Source: Streptomyces marispadix
GTDB lineage: Bacteria; Actinomycetota; Actinomycetes; Streptomycetales; Streptomycetaceae
Assembly (NCBI RefSeq): GCF_022524345.1
Contig: NZ_JAKWJU010000002.1
Span: 4,750,501 to 4,814,500, forward strand
DNA: 64,000 nt
Direction of reading: 5' to 3'
Within the stretch, counting starts at the first letter, position 1, and each line of letters starts with the position of its first letter. Positions 9,029 to 16,970 of this stretch are shown here, piece by piece. A program made the position numbers and the translations under genes. The notes under the pieces are model-generated. The model saw only the letters and a list, made by a program, of their open reading frames with translations. It had not been told where the DNA came from and searched no databases.

Positions 9029-10459
9029 ATGTCGCACACCACACCCAGCTCCTCTCCCTCTCCCTCACCGAAGGACGGAGGGCCCAACTCACCAGCCTCG
9101 GAACCCTCGTTGACAGTGGCGCACACCGAACTTCTCGCCGCCCGCCTCGAACGCCTCCCCTGGACGAGCCACCAGCGCAAGCTGCTGCTCGTAGTCGCGA
9201 CGGCCTGGCTGTTCGACTCGATCGACCTGGCGACTTTGACCTTCGTACTGTCGCCGATCAGTACCGAATTCCGCCTCGACCACGCTCAGACGGGCCTCAT
9301 GGGAAGCATCGGCTTCCTCGGCATGCTCGTCGGAGCCGTCGTCGCCGGGACGATGGCGGACCGGCTCGGCCGCCGGCTGGTCTTCCAGTGCAGCATCGTC
9401 GTCTGGGGCGTGGCCAGCGTCGCCCTCGCCCTCTCCTGGGACTTCTCCAGCCTGCTGACGTTCCGCTTCCTGCTGGGACTCGGCATGGGCGCCGAATTCC
9501 CCGTCGCCGCCGCGCTGATGGCCGAGTTCCTGCCCGCCGACCGGCGCGGGCGCGGTGCGGCACTTCTGGAGGGCGCCTGGCCCGTCGGCTTCGTACTGGC
9601 AGGCGCGCTCGCATACGTCGTCACCGAGCCGCTCGGCTGGCGCGGCATGTTCGTCATCGAGGGCTGTCTCGCCGTGTGGGCCCTGGTGATCCGGCGCGTA
9701 CTGCCCGAGTCGCCCCGCTGGCTCGCGACCCGCGGCCGCCGTGCGGAAGCCGAGAAGGTCCTGACCGGCTTCGAGCGCGCCGTCCAGCGCGCCGGCGGCA
9801 AGCCGCTGCCGGAGCCCGCCCCCGTCGCCGCCGCTGCCTCCGGCGCCGCGAGCGGCGGATTCCGGGACCTCTTCTCGTCGTCCTACCGCCGGCGCACGGT
9901 TGCCCTCTGGGCGGTCTGGTTCTGCACCCTGCTCGGCTACTACGGGCTGACCACGTGGCTGGGACAGCTGCTGACGGAACGCGGCCTCGAAGTCGTGGAG
10001 AGCATCGAGTACATCCTGCTCATGGCGCTGTGGGGGATACCGGGCTTCCTCTCCGCTGCGTACCTTGTCGAGCGGATCGGCCGGAAGCCCTGCCTGGCCG
10101 GATACACCGTGGCCTCGGCCGGTGCGGCCTTCGCCTACGGTCAGGCCGGCGACCAGCTCCAACTGATCGTGACCGGCTCGGTCCTGCAGTTCTTCCTCTT
10201 CGGCATGTGGTCGTCGATCTACGCCTACACCCCCGAACTCTTCCCCACCCGCAGCCGGGGCGTCGGGGTGGGCACGGCCACCGCCGCGGGCAGGCTCGGC
10301 GCGGTGCTCGGCCCCCTGCTGGTCCCGGTGGTCCTCAGCGCCGCGGGCGCCACGGCGGTGTTCGCTCTCGGTGCGGGCCTGTTCCTGACCGCCGCGTGCC
10401 TGGTCCTGACCCTCCTCCCTGAGACGAAGCACGCCGTACTGGAGGACATCTCCGGCTGA
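9029..10459 (+). CDS. MFS metabolite:H+ symporter (AAHS/sugar-porter type)
   Basis: A 476-residue major facilitator with a polar N-terminus (Ser/Pro-rich, residues 1-40) and twelve predicted helices. The acidic pair in the first helix (WLFDSIDLATL) is typical of the aromatic acid:H+ symporter group. Motif A appears as GTMADRLGRRLVFQ and the RGRG motif as PADRRGRGAALLEG. The C-terminal half repeats the pattern with YLVERIGRKPCLAG and ends with PETKHAVLEDI. It most likely imports a carboxylate or related catabolite. The next gene is a protease with its own likely promoter, so it does not identify the substrate. Confidence 0.85.
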   Translation: MSHTTPSSSPSPSPKDGGPNSPASEPSLTVAHTELLAARLERLPWTSHQRKLLLVVATAWLFDSIDLATLTFVLSPISTEFRLDHAQTGLMGSIGFLGMLVGAVVAGTMADRLGRRLVFQCSIVVWGVASVALALSWDFSSLLTFRFLLGLGMGAEFPVAAALMAEFLPADRRGRGAALLEGAWPVGFVLAGALAYVVTEPLGWRGMFVIEGCLAVWALVIRRVLPESPRWLATRGRRAEAEKVLTGFERAVQRAGGKPLPEPAPVAAAASGAASGGFRDLFSSSYRRRTVALWAVWFCTLLGYYGLTTWLGQLLTERGLEVVESIEYILLMALWGIPGFLSAAYLVERIGRKPCLAGYTVASAGAAFAYGQAGDQLQLIVTGSVLQFFLFGMWSSIYAYTPELFPTRSRGVGVGTATAAGRLGAVLGPLLVPVVLSAAGATAVFALGAGLFLTAACLVLTLLPETKHAVLEDISG

Positions 10460-10636
10460 GGCCCTCGCCGGTTCACTCGACTGGGCGGCGTTGAAGTGCG
10501 CGAAGCCGGTGCGGAGCGCAAATTCGGGGTGGGACACGGTAATTGACTTCGGTGTGCCGGTCAGCGGCACCGCGAATACGGGTGTCCGCAGATTGCTTAT
10601 TCAACGCCTCAGCCCCCTCTCGCACCGGAGGCTCCC

Positions 10637-11806
10637 ATGCCCGGAAACTGCCGAATCAATTGCATCATTCCGCCGCACCTTCTCGACAAGCTCCTGGAAA
10701 GCGACGACAGCGACGCACGCCAGATCGCCTTGGACACCATGCTGACCACTGCCCGGCTGCGGGGCGAGCGCGAGGTCCGCCCGTCCCTCGTCGGCGCGGC
10801 TCCCGGCAAGGGCCGACGGACCGTCTTCGACTGCCGTCACAGCAGAAACCTCCCCCTCGCTGTCCTGGTCCGCTCCGAGGAGGGACCGGAATCCGCGGAC
10901 GAAACCGTCAACCGGGCGTTCAAGGGGCTCGGCATGACCCGCAAATTCTTCAAGGAGGTACTCCAGCGCAATTCCCTCGACGACCAGGGACTGCGCCTGG
11001 ACGGATACGTCCACTACGGCACCAGATTCAACAACGCGTTCTGGGACGGACGCGAGATGGCCTTCGGAGACGGTGACGGAAGGATTTTCAGCGACTTCAC
11101 AGGATCTCTCTCCGTGATCGCCCACGAGTTGGCACACGGACTCACCGACTTCACCGCGGGCCTCGAATACCGCAACCAGTCCGGAGCCTTGAACGAGTCG
11201 ATGTCGGATGTCTTCGGGGCACTGGTCACTCAGTGGTCGCTCGGACAGTCGGCCGAGACGGCGGACTGGCTGATCGGCGCTGAGGTCTTCACGCCCGGGA
11301 TCGAAGCCGACGCCCTGCGGTCGATGAAGGCACCGGGTACGGCATTCGACAACGCCCTGTTCGGCAGGGACCCCCAGCCCGCCCACATGAACGACTTCGT
11401 CAGCCTGCCGGACACCGAACGGGACGACCACGGCGGCGTCCACATCAACTCCGGCATCCCCAACAAGGCGTTCTTCCTCACGGCGACGAACATCGGCGGC
11501 AACGCCTGGGAGGCCCCCGGCCTCATCTGGTACGAGTCCCTCAAGGCTTCCACCGTCCAGACCCAGTTCCAGGACTTCGCCGACACCACCTACCAGAAGG
11601 CCGGCGAACTGTTCGGCGCCGGCAGCGACGAGCAACTTGCCGTGCTTGCCGCGTGGCAGGAGGTCGGCATCCGTATCAGCGGCATCCCGTCCGGAGTCGC
11701 CCGGGGCCGTGCCATGGCGGGCCGCCGCGACGGCGCCGGCGGCGACGGCGAATGGGCCAGGACCCTTGCGTCCTCGCGCCCTTGGGCAAGGGCGTCGGGG
11801 AGCTGA
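10637..11806 (+). CDS. Protealysin-like M4 metallopeptidase (thermolysin family)
   Basis: A 389-residue zinc protease precursor. The short N-terminal propeptide (residues 1-60, with CIIPPHLLDKL) matches the protealysin type and replaces the long FTP propeptide of secreted thermolysins. No signal peptide is seen, so the enzyme is probably made in the cytosol. The zinc site is HELAH at about residues 163-167 (family HExTH, here A at position four), with Glu187 in GALNESMSDVFG. The catalytic His motif is GGVHINSGIPNKAFF near residues 271-285. An Ala/Gly/Arg-rich tail ends the protein. The small gene that follows encodes a likely emfourin inhibitor, the known partner of protealysins. Confidence 0.9.
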   Translation: MPGNCRINCIIPPHLLDKLLESDDSDARQIALDTMLTTARLRGEREVRPSLVGAAPGKGRRTVFDCRHSRNLPLAVLVRSEEGPESADETVNRAFKGLGMTRKFFKEVLQRNSLDDQGLRLDGYVHYGTRFNNAFWDGREMAFGDGDGRIFSDFTGSLSVIAHELAHGLTDFTAGLEYRNQSGALNESMSDVFGALVTQWSLGQSAETADWLIGAEVFTPGIEADALRSMKAPGTAFDNALFGRDPQPAHMNDFVSLPDTERDDHGGVHINSGIPNKAFFLTATNIGGNAWEAPGLIWYESLKASTVQTQFQDFADTTYQKAGELFGAGSDEQLAVLAAWQEVGIRISGIPSGVARGRAMAGRRDGAGGDGEWARTLASSRPWARASGS

Positions 11807-11858
11807 CGACCCCGGCGGCGGTTGTGACGGCCGCAAGGAACCCGGGAGGCTCCGCACG

Positions 11859-12161
11859 ATGAAGGTGACCCTGGAGACCCACGGCGGGCAGGCGGCGGCC
11901 GTCAACCTCCGCCTCCCGCCGAAGGCGGTGGAAACCGGCGCCCTGCCCGAGCACGCCGCGACGGAGCTGTCCGAACTGGTGGCGGCGGCCCTTCCGACGG
12001 CGAAGGAGGAACGGCCCACCCAGGCCAGGGACGCGATGAGCTACACGATCACGGTGGAGGAAGGCGGCGGCTCGACCGCCCTCACACAGTCGGACACCAC
12101 CATGTCCCCGGAGTTCGCGGCCTTGCTCGACTGGCTGGAGAGGCACTTCGCGCGGCAGTGA
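11859..12161 (+). CDS. Emfourin-like protease inhibitor (protealysin partner)
   Basis: A 100-residue acidic small protein (MKVTLETHGG...) starting at ATG 11859 behind GGGAGGCTCC. Its position 52 bases after a protealysin-like M4 gene, its size and its pattern (beta-strand start, DAMSYTITVEEGG, C-terminal LLDWLERHF) match emfourin-type inhibitors. These bind the active-site cleft of the co-encoded M4 protease. The pair probably forms one transcription unit, with the inhibitor protecting the cell from the cytosolic protease. The assignment rests on order and pattern, not on alignment. Confidence 0.7.
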   Translation: MKVTLETHGGQAAAVNLRLPPKAVETGALPEHAATELSELVAAALPTAKEERPTQARDAMSYTITVEEGGGSTALTQSDTTMSPEFAALLDWLERHFARQ

Positions 12162-12478
12162 CGGGCGTTGCCGGGCGGCGTGGGCCGGCCTGCATCGTCA
12201 ATCGGACAGCAGTGGTACCGCGGCGCACTCGGTACGCACGGTCGAGGAGCACCGGTCTGGCGGTCCCTGCGTGCTGGCGAAACTCTTCTGCGTGTACGCA
12301 GAAGTGCAAGAGTCCGGCTCCGCTTTACCTTCCCGGTACCTGCTGCTTCGCAGCCAGCAGTGCGGGTAACTGAATCAGACTCATCCATGGAGCAATGGCT
12401 ACGGGGCAGGCCTGCGCATCAGGGACTGCCCTTGTGTCACCGGGTGGTTGCTCCCCATCGACCTTCGAGGACACCGTG
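12162..12478. other. Intergenic region with one perfect dyad
   Basis: A 317-base gap between the emfourin-like gene and a small open frame before the HATPase gene. Apart from the dyad at 12285-12304 I see nothing gene-like. Confidence 0.4.
12285..12304. promoter_or_regulatory. Dyad operator candidate
   Basis: CTTCTGCGT, two bases, ACGCAGAAG: perfect nine-base arms. It lies upstream of the HATPase/AraC pair of TTA-containing genes and lacks a T-run, so an operator is more likely than a terminator. The binding protein is unknown. Confidence 0.4.
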
Positions 12479-12625
12479 ATGGCCGGCACTCTTCACCTAC
12501 GCGCAGTCGACCGGTTCCCGCTCCAGCCCGGCACCCACCTGCCCACCAGAGCCCACGTCGCGACGCCCTACGGCAAGGACGACCGCGTTCCGCGCGACCG
12601 ACATGACGACAACGCGCATGGTTGA
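12479..12625 (+). CDS. Possible small protein, 48 aa
   Basis: ATG 12479 opens a 48-codon frame that overlaps the first 23 bases of the HATPase gene in another frame. A weak GAGGACACC precedes the start. The product is polar, with several His and Arg residues and no recognisable domain. Coupled small genes ahead of anti-sigma-like ATPase genes are common in Streptomyces, but the coding evidence here is thin. Confidence 0.25.
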   Translation: MAGTLHLRAVDRFPLQPGTHLPTRAHVATPYGKDDRVPRDRHDDNAHG

Positions 12626-13136
12626 GCCTGGAATTCGCGCCGTGGCTTCTTTCCCGGATGCTCCACGATCGGCACAGCGCCGCGACGCGGCCGCTGTGAC
12701 CCTTCAGGACACGTTTCGGCTGCCGGCGCTCCACGCCTTCGTCTCCGAGGCACGGCGGTGCGTCGTGGCGCGGCTGCGCGAGTGGGGTGCTCATGAAGAC
12801 GTCTGCGGGGACGCGGAGTTAGTGATCTCCGAACTCTTCACCAACGCCGTGCTCCACACCGACAGCGTCGAGATCGGCTACGGACTGCGCGTGACGGGGA
12901 TGCACCTGCGTGTCGAAGTCGCAGACGAAGGTTGCCGGTCGAAGGAACAGCGCCTGCGGTCTGCCGAGTGCGAAGAGGAGAACGGGCGCGGGCTGCTGCT
13001 CGTCAAAGCCTTCTCGGAAACATGGGGAGTCCGGGCCCGTGAGAACGGTCAAGGCAGCGTGACCTGGGCCGACCTCCCGTACCGGCCTGCGCCCGGACGG
13101 ACCCCACAGCCTCAGCCGGACCATCACACCAGATGA
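12603..13136 (+). CDS. HATPase domain protein, RsbW/SpoIIAB-like (TTA codon)
   Basis: A 177-residue GHKL ATPase of the anti-sigma-factor kinase type common in Streptomyces. The N box is AELVISELFTNAVLHT (near residues 72-87), the G1 box VEVADEG and the G2 box ENGRGLLLVKAFSETWG. It would bind and phosphorylate an anti-anti-sigma factor or act in a BldB/WhiJ-type circuit. No sensor domain is present. The Leu in AELVI is encoded by TTA (near 12820), a rare codon that makes translation depend on the bldA tRNA in Streptomyces, so expression is probably tied to development. ATG 12618 is a possible alternative start. Confidence 0.8.
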   Translation: MTTTRMVEPGIRAVASFPDAPRSAQRRDAAAVTLQDTFRLPALHAFVSEARRCVVARLREWGAHEDVCGDAELVISELFTNAVLHTDSVEIGYGLRVTGMHLRVEVADEGCRSKEQRLRSAECEEENGRGLLLVKAFSETWGVRARENGQGSVTWADLPYRPAPGRTPQPQPDHHTR

Positions 13137-13357
13137 GGAAGCCAACTCCCTGACAAAGGGGCCACTTTCGCGTTACTGAGCCTCGCCCCGCGATGTCGAC
13201 GACAGTGATGAAGCCTGCTTCGTGCGATTCGGCGGACACGACGGGAACGCAGCACTACGCTGCCGCTGTGATTTTTGCCACGGCCCCTGCCAACCGGAGC
13301 ACTGTGGCGAACACCCCTTCCATCACCAGGTCAACGGCAGTGAGGGAGCGATGAAGG

Positions 13358-14356
13358 GTGTTAGAGAGGACCAGCGGGAGCTACGTAGTCACCTCGTCGT
13401 CGATCAGGGATGTGGCGCCGCGTGAGCGCGCCGACTTCTGGACCGATCACGTCTCGTCCGTTCACTGTCGGATGGACCTGAGATTCCCGCACGGCGACTC
13501 CTTCCAGGCCGGGACGATCCGCCAGCAAACGGACACCTATCAGCTCGCGAAGTGCTGGTCGGACAGGCTCGGATACCTCCGGACCCCGCAGCAGGTACGT
13601 CAGCACCCGGATGAGGACTACCGGTTCGTGGTCATGCTCTCCGGAAGAGCCGTGCACCGTCAGGACGGCGAGGAAGCAGAGATGGCGCCCGGGACCGCGG
13701 GCCTGCTCCCGGTGAACGGGTCGTACCAGACTCTCTACGATCGCTACGAGGGACTCAGCATGACCATCCCTGCCCACGAGGTGGACAGCCGGCTGAACCG
13801 CAAATCCCCGGTGACCGCGGGGCTGGACCTGGCATCGGGCCTGGGCCGCGTGGTGGGGAGCATGGTGACCAGCCTGCACGAGGCACGGGACACCCTCACC
13901 ACCACCCAGTTCGATGCGGTGTCCGACCGGATCGTCGAGCTGCTGTGCATGCTCGTGGTGGGCGACGACCGCCCGGATGCGCCGGACCATCTGGCCGAGG
14001 TGGAGGCGATGGTGCGCCGGCACGTGCGCGAGCACGCGGCCGACCCGGGGCTGAACGGCGAGGCGATAGCACGCGCGTTGGGCTGGTCACTGCGGCAGAT
14101 CCAGCTGGCACTCCAGTGCGCCGGGACCACGCCCCGCGAGCTGATCCGCGAGGAACGCCTGAGGCTGATACGGGAACGCCTCCAGAACCCCGCCTATCAG
14201 CACGTGACCATCACGGACCTGGCGTACGCGTCGGGCTTCTCCTCCCCGAGCGCACTCAGTACCGCGTTCCGTAAGCGCTTCGGGGTGAGCCCACGCGAGA
14301 TGCGGCATGAGGCGGACGCCGGCACCGCAGACACCGCTCAGAAACCGCGCGGATAG
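13358..14356 (+). CDS. AraC-family transcriptional regulator (TTA at codon 2)
   Basis: A 332-residue regulator. Residues 25-190 match the AraC-binding-like cupin domain seen in NitR/FeaR-type activators (RERADFWTDHVSSVH, RFVVMLSGRAVHRQDG). Residues 220-322 form the double HTH with ALGWSLRQIQLALQ and the strong second-HTH signature AYASGFSSPSALSTAFRKRFGVSPREMR. The GTG start at 13358 has GGGAG nine bases upstream, and its second codon is TTA, so translation should need the bldA tRNA. The preceding HATPase gene also carries a TTA. Its target is unknown; no enzyme gene lies immediately downstream. Confidence 0.85.
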   Translation: MLERTSGSYVVTSSSIRDVAPRERADFWTDHVSSVHCRMDLRFPHGDSFQAGTIRQQTDTYQLAKCWSDRLGYLRTPQQVRQHPDEDYRFVVMLSGRAVHRQDGEEAEMAPGTAGLLPVNGSYQTLYDRYEGLSMTIPAHEVDSRLNRKSPVTAGLDLASGLGRVVGSMVTSLHEARDTLTTTQFDAVSDRIVELLCMLVVGDDRPDAPDHLAEVEAMVRRHVREHAADPGLNGEAIARALGWSLRQIQLALQCAGTTPRELIREERLRLIRERLQNPAYQHVTITDLAYASGFSSPSALSTAFRKRFGVSPREMRHEADAGTADTAQKPRG

Positions 14357-14398
14357 CGCCAGTCGGTCCTCCTGGCGGGGAAACGGGCACGGATTCGC

Positions 14399-14432
14399 GG
14401 TGCGCACGGAGTCACGAGGCTCCGTGCGCACC
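14399..14432. terminator. Perfect 13-bp hairpin after the AraC gene
   Basis: GGTGCGCACGGAG, an eight-base loop, then CTCCGTGCGCACC. It lies 43 bases after the AraC stop. There is no long T-run, as is usual for Streptomyces terminators. It also coincides with the edge of an IS5-type transposase fragment, so it could instead derive from that element. Confidence 0.55.
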
Positions 14433-14524
14433 GGGAGCAACGACTCGATCAGTGACCACAGTTCGTCCGAGACGATCCACGGACGAGCAACTCTCTTCCC
14501 GCGGCCGGACCGACGAGCATCCAA
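14405..14524 (-). pseudogene. IS5-family transposase, N-terminal fragment
   Basis: Reading leftward from ATG 14524, about 40 codons match the start of IS5-family transposases of Streptomyces (RPWIVSDELWSLIESLLP). The reading then runs into unrelated sequence at the hairpin 14399-14432. No DDE catalytic part remains, so this is a decayed insertion remnant. Confidence 0.6.
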
Positions 14525-14884
14525 CAGGCTGTCACACCGTCAACGACTTCCGTCAGGACCTCTCGGGCCACTCGTCCGGTCTGTAAGCCTGGAGCCCCGC
14601 GCTCAACGTCCGCCTCATCGCCGCCGCAAGGCATCTGGTCTCCCAACGCTTCCCAAACCACCCATCCAGGCAAGAAAGCCCGCTGAACTGGAGACTGGCT
14701 CTCCGCCAACGGCCTCTACCGTGTTGTTCGAACTGACCCAGGGTCTCGTGCCAACGGGGCCGCAGCCGGTTGCACAACGGTCTGTCGGCGTCCGCCATCA
14801 ACTCCTCGTCCCCAGTACGTCGATCGCTGCAACTTGGCGTGCGAGAGAGAAAGCACAACGGCGAATCGCGCAACCCCCGTGACG
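14525..14884. other. Non-coding stretch after IS remnant
   Basis: A 360-base region between the transposase fragment and the 3' end of the Mrr-type gene. No frame shows convincing coding bias; it is probably decayed DNA. Confidence 0.35.
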
Positions 14885-15586
14885 CTAGTGCAGTGTGGTT
14901 GACCTGCCCGGAGGCGGCACTGCTCGCAGAAGGTCCCACAGTGGTCGTCCGCTCGCAGCCCACTCCCCAAGCAGGTGGCGGTCGACCAGGTGCAGCCGCT
15001 GCGACTTGGCCAGTGGGGGACAGCCGGAGGTGAAGCGGCCGTTCGTGACCAGGACTACGACGTCCGCGCCGTGAAGTTGGCGGGCAGTGCCATTCAGTAC
15101 ATGCAGATCCGGGGTGCCGATTGGGGATCCGGCCAAGCCCTTGCGTCGGTGCTTGGCTTGGATCACCCACCGGCGCCCGAGGGGATCGGTGGCCTTCACG
15201 TCTGCACCGTTATCTCCCGCACCACCGACCTGCACCGCGTCAGAGCAGCCGTCCCGCTTCATCAAGTCCCGTATCGCATGCTCGAACTCCCGGTGATGCA
15301 GCGAGTCCAGCTGACTCATGGTGTACCTGATGCCGCGGGCCCGGACCTGCTCCCACTGCGCCTTCTGCCGACGCTGGTGATGCCAGCCGCCAAGCACGGC
15401 CGCGCCGACGACGATGGCCACCAGGAGCGTCCAAGGGTGCTCACGGATCCAGTTGACCACCGCGACAAACAGCGTGACGGCCGCGGCAGCCGCCAGGCCA
15501 TAGGCGATCGCCTGTGCCTCGGCCTTCTGCTGTCGCCTGCTCCTACGCCGTGTGCGGCGCCGCTGCGGTGGCCGGCGGCGGCTCAT
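14885..15586 (-). CDS. Membrane-anchored Mrr-type restriction endonuclease
   Basis: A 233-residue protein. It has an extremely basic N-terminus (SRRRPPQRRRTRRRSRRQQK), then two hydrophobic segments (residues 28-45 and 52-70), then a C-terminal Mrr-cat (PD-(D/E)xK) nuclease domain. The domain starts at LHHREFEHAIRDLMKRDG. Catalytic residues are visible as GDNGADVKATD (Asp) and WVIQAKH (the QxK form of the E-x-K motif). Such proteins are thought to cut foreign or modified DNA near the membrane. The start ATG 15586 overlaps the stop of the upstream YPI-repeat gene (ATGA), so the two are coupled. The open frame continues to 15874 but only over the neighbour's antiphase sequence. Confidence 0.8.
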   Translation of the reverse strand: MSRRRPPQRRRTRRRSRRQQKAEAQAIAYGLAAAAAVTLFVAVVNWIREHPWTLLVAIVVGAAVLGGWHHQRRQKAQWEQVRARGIRYTMSQLDSLHHREFEHAIRDLMKRDGCSDAVQVGGAGDNGADVKATDPLGRRWVIQAKHRRKGLAGSPIGTPDLHVLNGTARQLHGADVVVLVTNGRFTSGCPPLAKSQRLHLVDRHLLGEWAASGRPLWDLLRAVPPPGRSTTLH

Positions 15587-15933
15587 CGTCCACGTCCGTT
15601 GCTGTTGAAGTGAATCGGGTACGCCACGGTTCCTCGGGGGGCGGGTTTCCGCTCCACCTTCGGGAAGCGGATCGGGTAGGTCGCAGGCTTCTGATGCTGA
15701 GGCCTTACGGCCCGACCGCTGTCGCTGAACGTGATCGGATAGGTCGCAGTCTTCTGGGTCCGCGGCGGCTGATGGCTCCCAGACGCAGTGTTGGGGGTGC
15801 CGTTGCCTATGCCGACGATCATCATGGCCGCCATGGCCAATAAAGCCATCTCGTGGCGAGCTCCCGCTGCCCATCGATAGTGCCCGCGTACGTAGGTCCC
15901 GTCCGCCCTCACATAGCCCTCGACGTATGGCAT
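15583..15933 (-). CDS. YPI-repeat protein, partner of Mrr-type nuclease
   Basis: A 116-residue protein of unknown function. The N-terminus VEGYVRADGTYVRGHYR is a motif found in many short actinobacterial proteins. A hydrophobic segment (ALLAMAAMMIVGIG) follows. The C-terminal half has three copies of a 20-25 residue unit centred on TYPITF, TYPIRF and AYPIHF, each followed by a polar/basic tail. The repeat is visible at DNA level too. ATG 15933 has a strong GGAGGAGAGG site. Its stop overlaps the start of the membrane nuclease gene, which implies a joint role, perhaps as sensor or tether (inference). Confidence 0.75.
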   Translation of the reverse strand: MPYVEGYVRADGTYVRGHYRWAAGARHEMALLAMAAMMIVGIGNGTPNTASGSHQPPRTQKTATYPITFSDSGRAVRPQHQKPATYPIRFPKVERKPAPRGTVAYPIHFNSNGRGR

Positions 15934-16307
15934 AGCTGCCTCTCCTCCATGGTCGGTCACCGGGCTACCCATGAAAGCAGCGGGCACTGACAACCAGTCA
16001 TGGAGCGATCACGTCGAGTGAGACAGGTGAGGTTGATGCGAAAGAAGGGCCGGAAGGAAACGGGAAAAACAATGGCGGGGCATCGCCACCCCTTACGAGA
16101 AGCAAACCGACCTCTACCTCGCCGCCATCACCCTCCCCTGGCTCGACCAGTGATCGGCAAGACGCCACCTTGGCCATCGTCCGTCGCTGTGGTCCGACAT
16201 CGTGGGGTGACGGATCGCCAGCACCCATCGGGCACCAAGCGCTCCACGATCAGGGACGCGGCGCGCGGTGGTTCACGAGGCGTTGAGCGCGGGCTCAAGC
16301 AGAATCG
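15934..16307. other. Intergenic region with transposase debris
   Basis: A 374-base region between the YPI-repeat gene and the truncated MHS carrier. It contains a short transposase C-terminal match at 16079-16153 and otherwise no credible gene. Confidence 0.4.
16079..16153 (+). pseudogene. Possible IS transposase C-terminal scrap
   Basis: Twenty-four codons read GIATPYEKQTDLYLAAITLP..., then stop. They resemble the end of IS5-family transposases (GIATRYEK...Y.AAI pattern). It is short and isolated, so confidence is low. Confidence 0.35.
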
Positions 16308-16685
16308 TCACCCTGCTGTGTCATGCGTCTCCTCACTTCCACTGCCGCAGCCGGGGAGCAGACCGATGGCGGTAGTGGCGAGGCCCATCGTGGTCAGCGC
16401 CAGTACGAGCATCGGCTTGCGGCCGCGTTTGTCGCCGAGCTGCCCGGCGATGACGCCGCCGACGGGCCGGGCGAGGAAACCGACCGCGAACGTCGCGAAG
16501 GCGGAGAGGACTTCGGCGACGGGACTGCTGGAAGGGAAGAACTCGCCGCCGAGTACGAGCGCGGCAGCGATGCCGAAGATGAAGTAGTCGTACCACTCCA
16601 CCGCCGAGGCCGCCGCAGCGGCAGCGGCCACCCTGCGCCGATCGTCCTTCCGCGGGATCGCGGAGCCGGCTGAGGTCTTATCCAT
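16308..16685 (-). pseudogene. Truncated MHS-type MFS transporter
   Basis: 125 codons match the N-terminal third of metabolite:H+ symporters (AVEWYDYFIFGIAAALVLG for TM1, GQLGDKRGRKPMLV for motif A). The similarity stops abruptly after IGLLPG, and the frame ends within 15 codons. A functional carrier needs twelve helices; fewer than four remain. Its 3' end borders the transposase-scrap region, so deletion by an IS is likely. It is divergent from the PucR-type regulator, its probable former controller. Confidence 0.75.
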
Positions 16686-16890
16686 GGCTGTCCATTGCTG
16701 CACGCTCCGGGGGTTGTGACGCGGAAGAGGTGACGGAGAGCGCCGCGTCGCGATTCCGGGGCGAAACGTCCCTCGGGTACGGCTGACGATCCGGCGGCTC
16801 CCGGTCGCCCGCATCCGAGCATCCGGACGGACTGTTGTCCCAGGCGTATCGCCGAAGCCGTTGCAACGGCCAAACAGGAACGTGGCTCCC

Positions 16891-16907
16891 TTGTGCACGG
16901 TGCACAA
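16891..16907. promoter_or_regulatory. Operator candidate TTGTGCAC-G-GTGCACAA
   Basis: A perfect eight-base inverted repeat with a one-base centre, located between the divergent MHS remnant and pucR-type gene, 64 bases before the latter's start. Size and place suit a dimeric regulator site, perhaps autoregulation by the PucR-type protein. Confidence 0.5.
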
Positions 16908-16970
16908 CGGAAGCGGTGCGCTGGCGCCCGTCCCTACCGTTCACCGACGCGCCGTGCCACGCTGCCCGTC

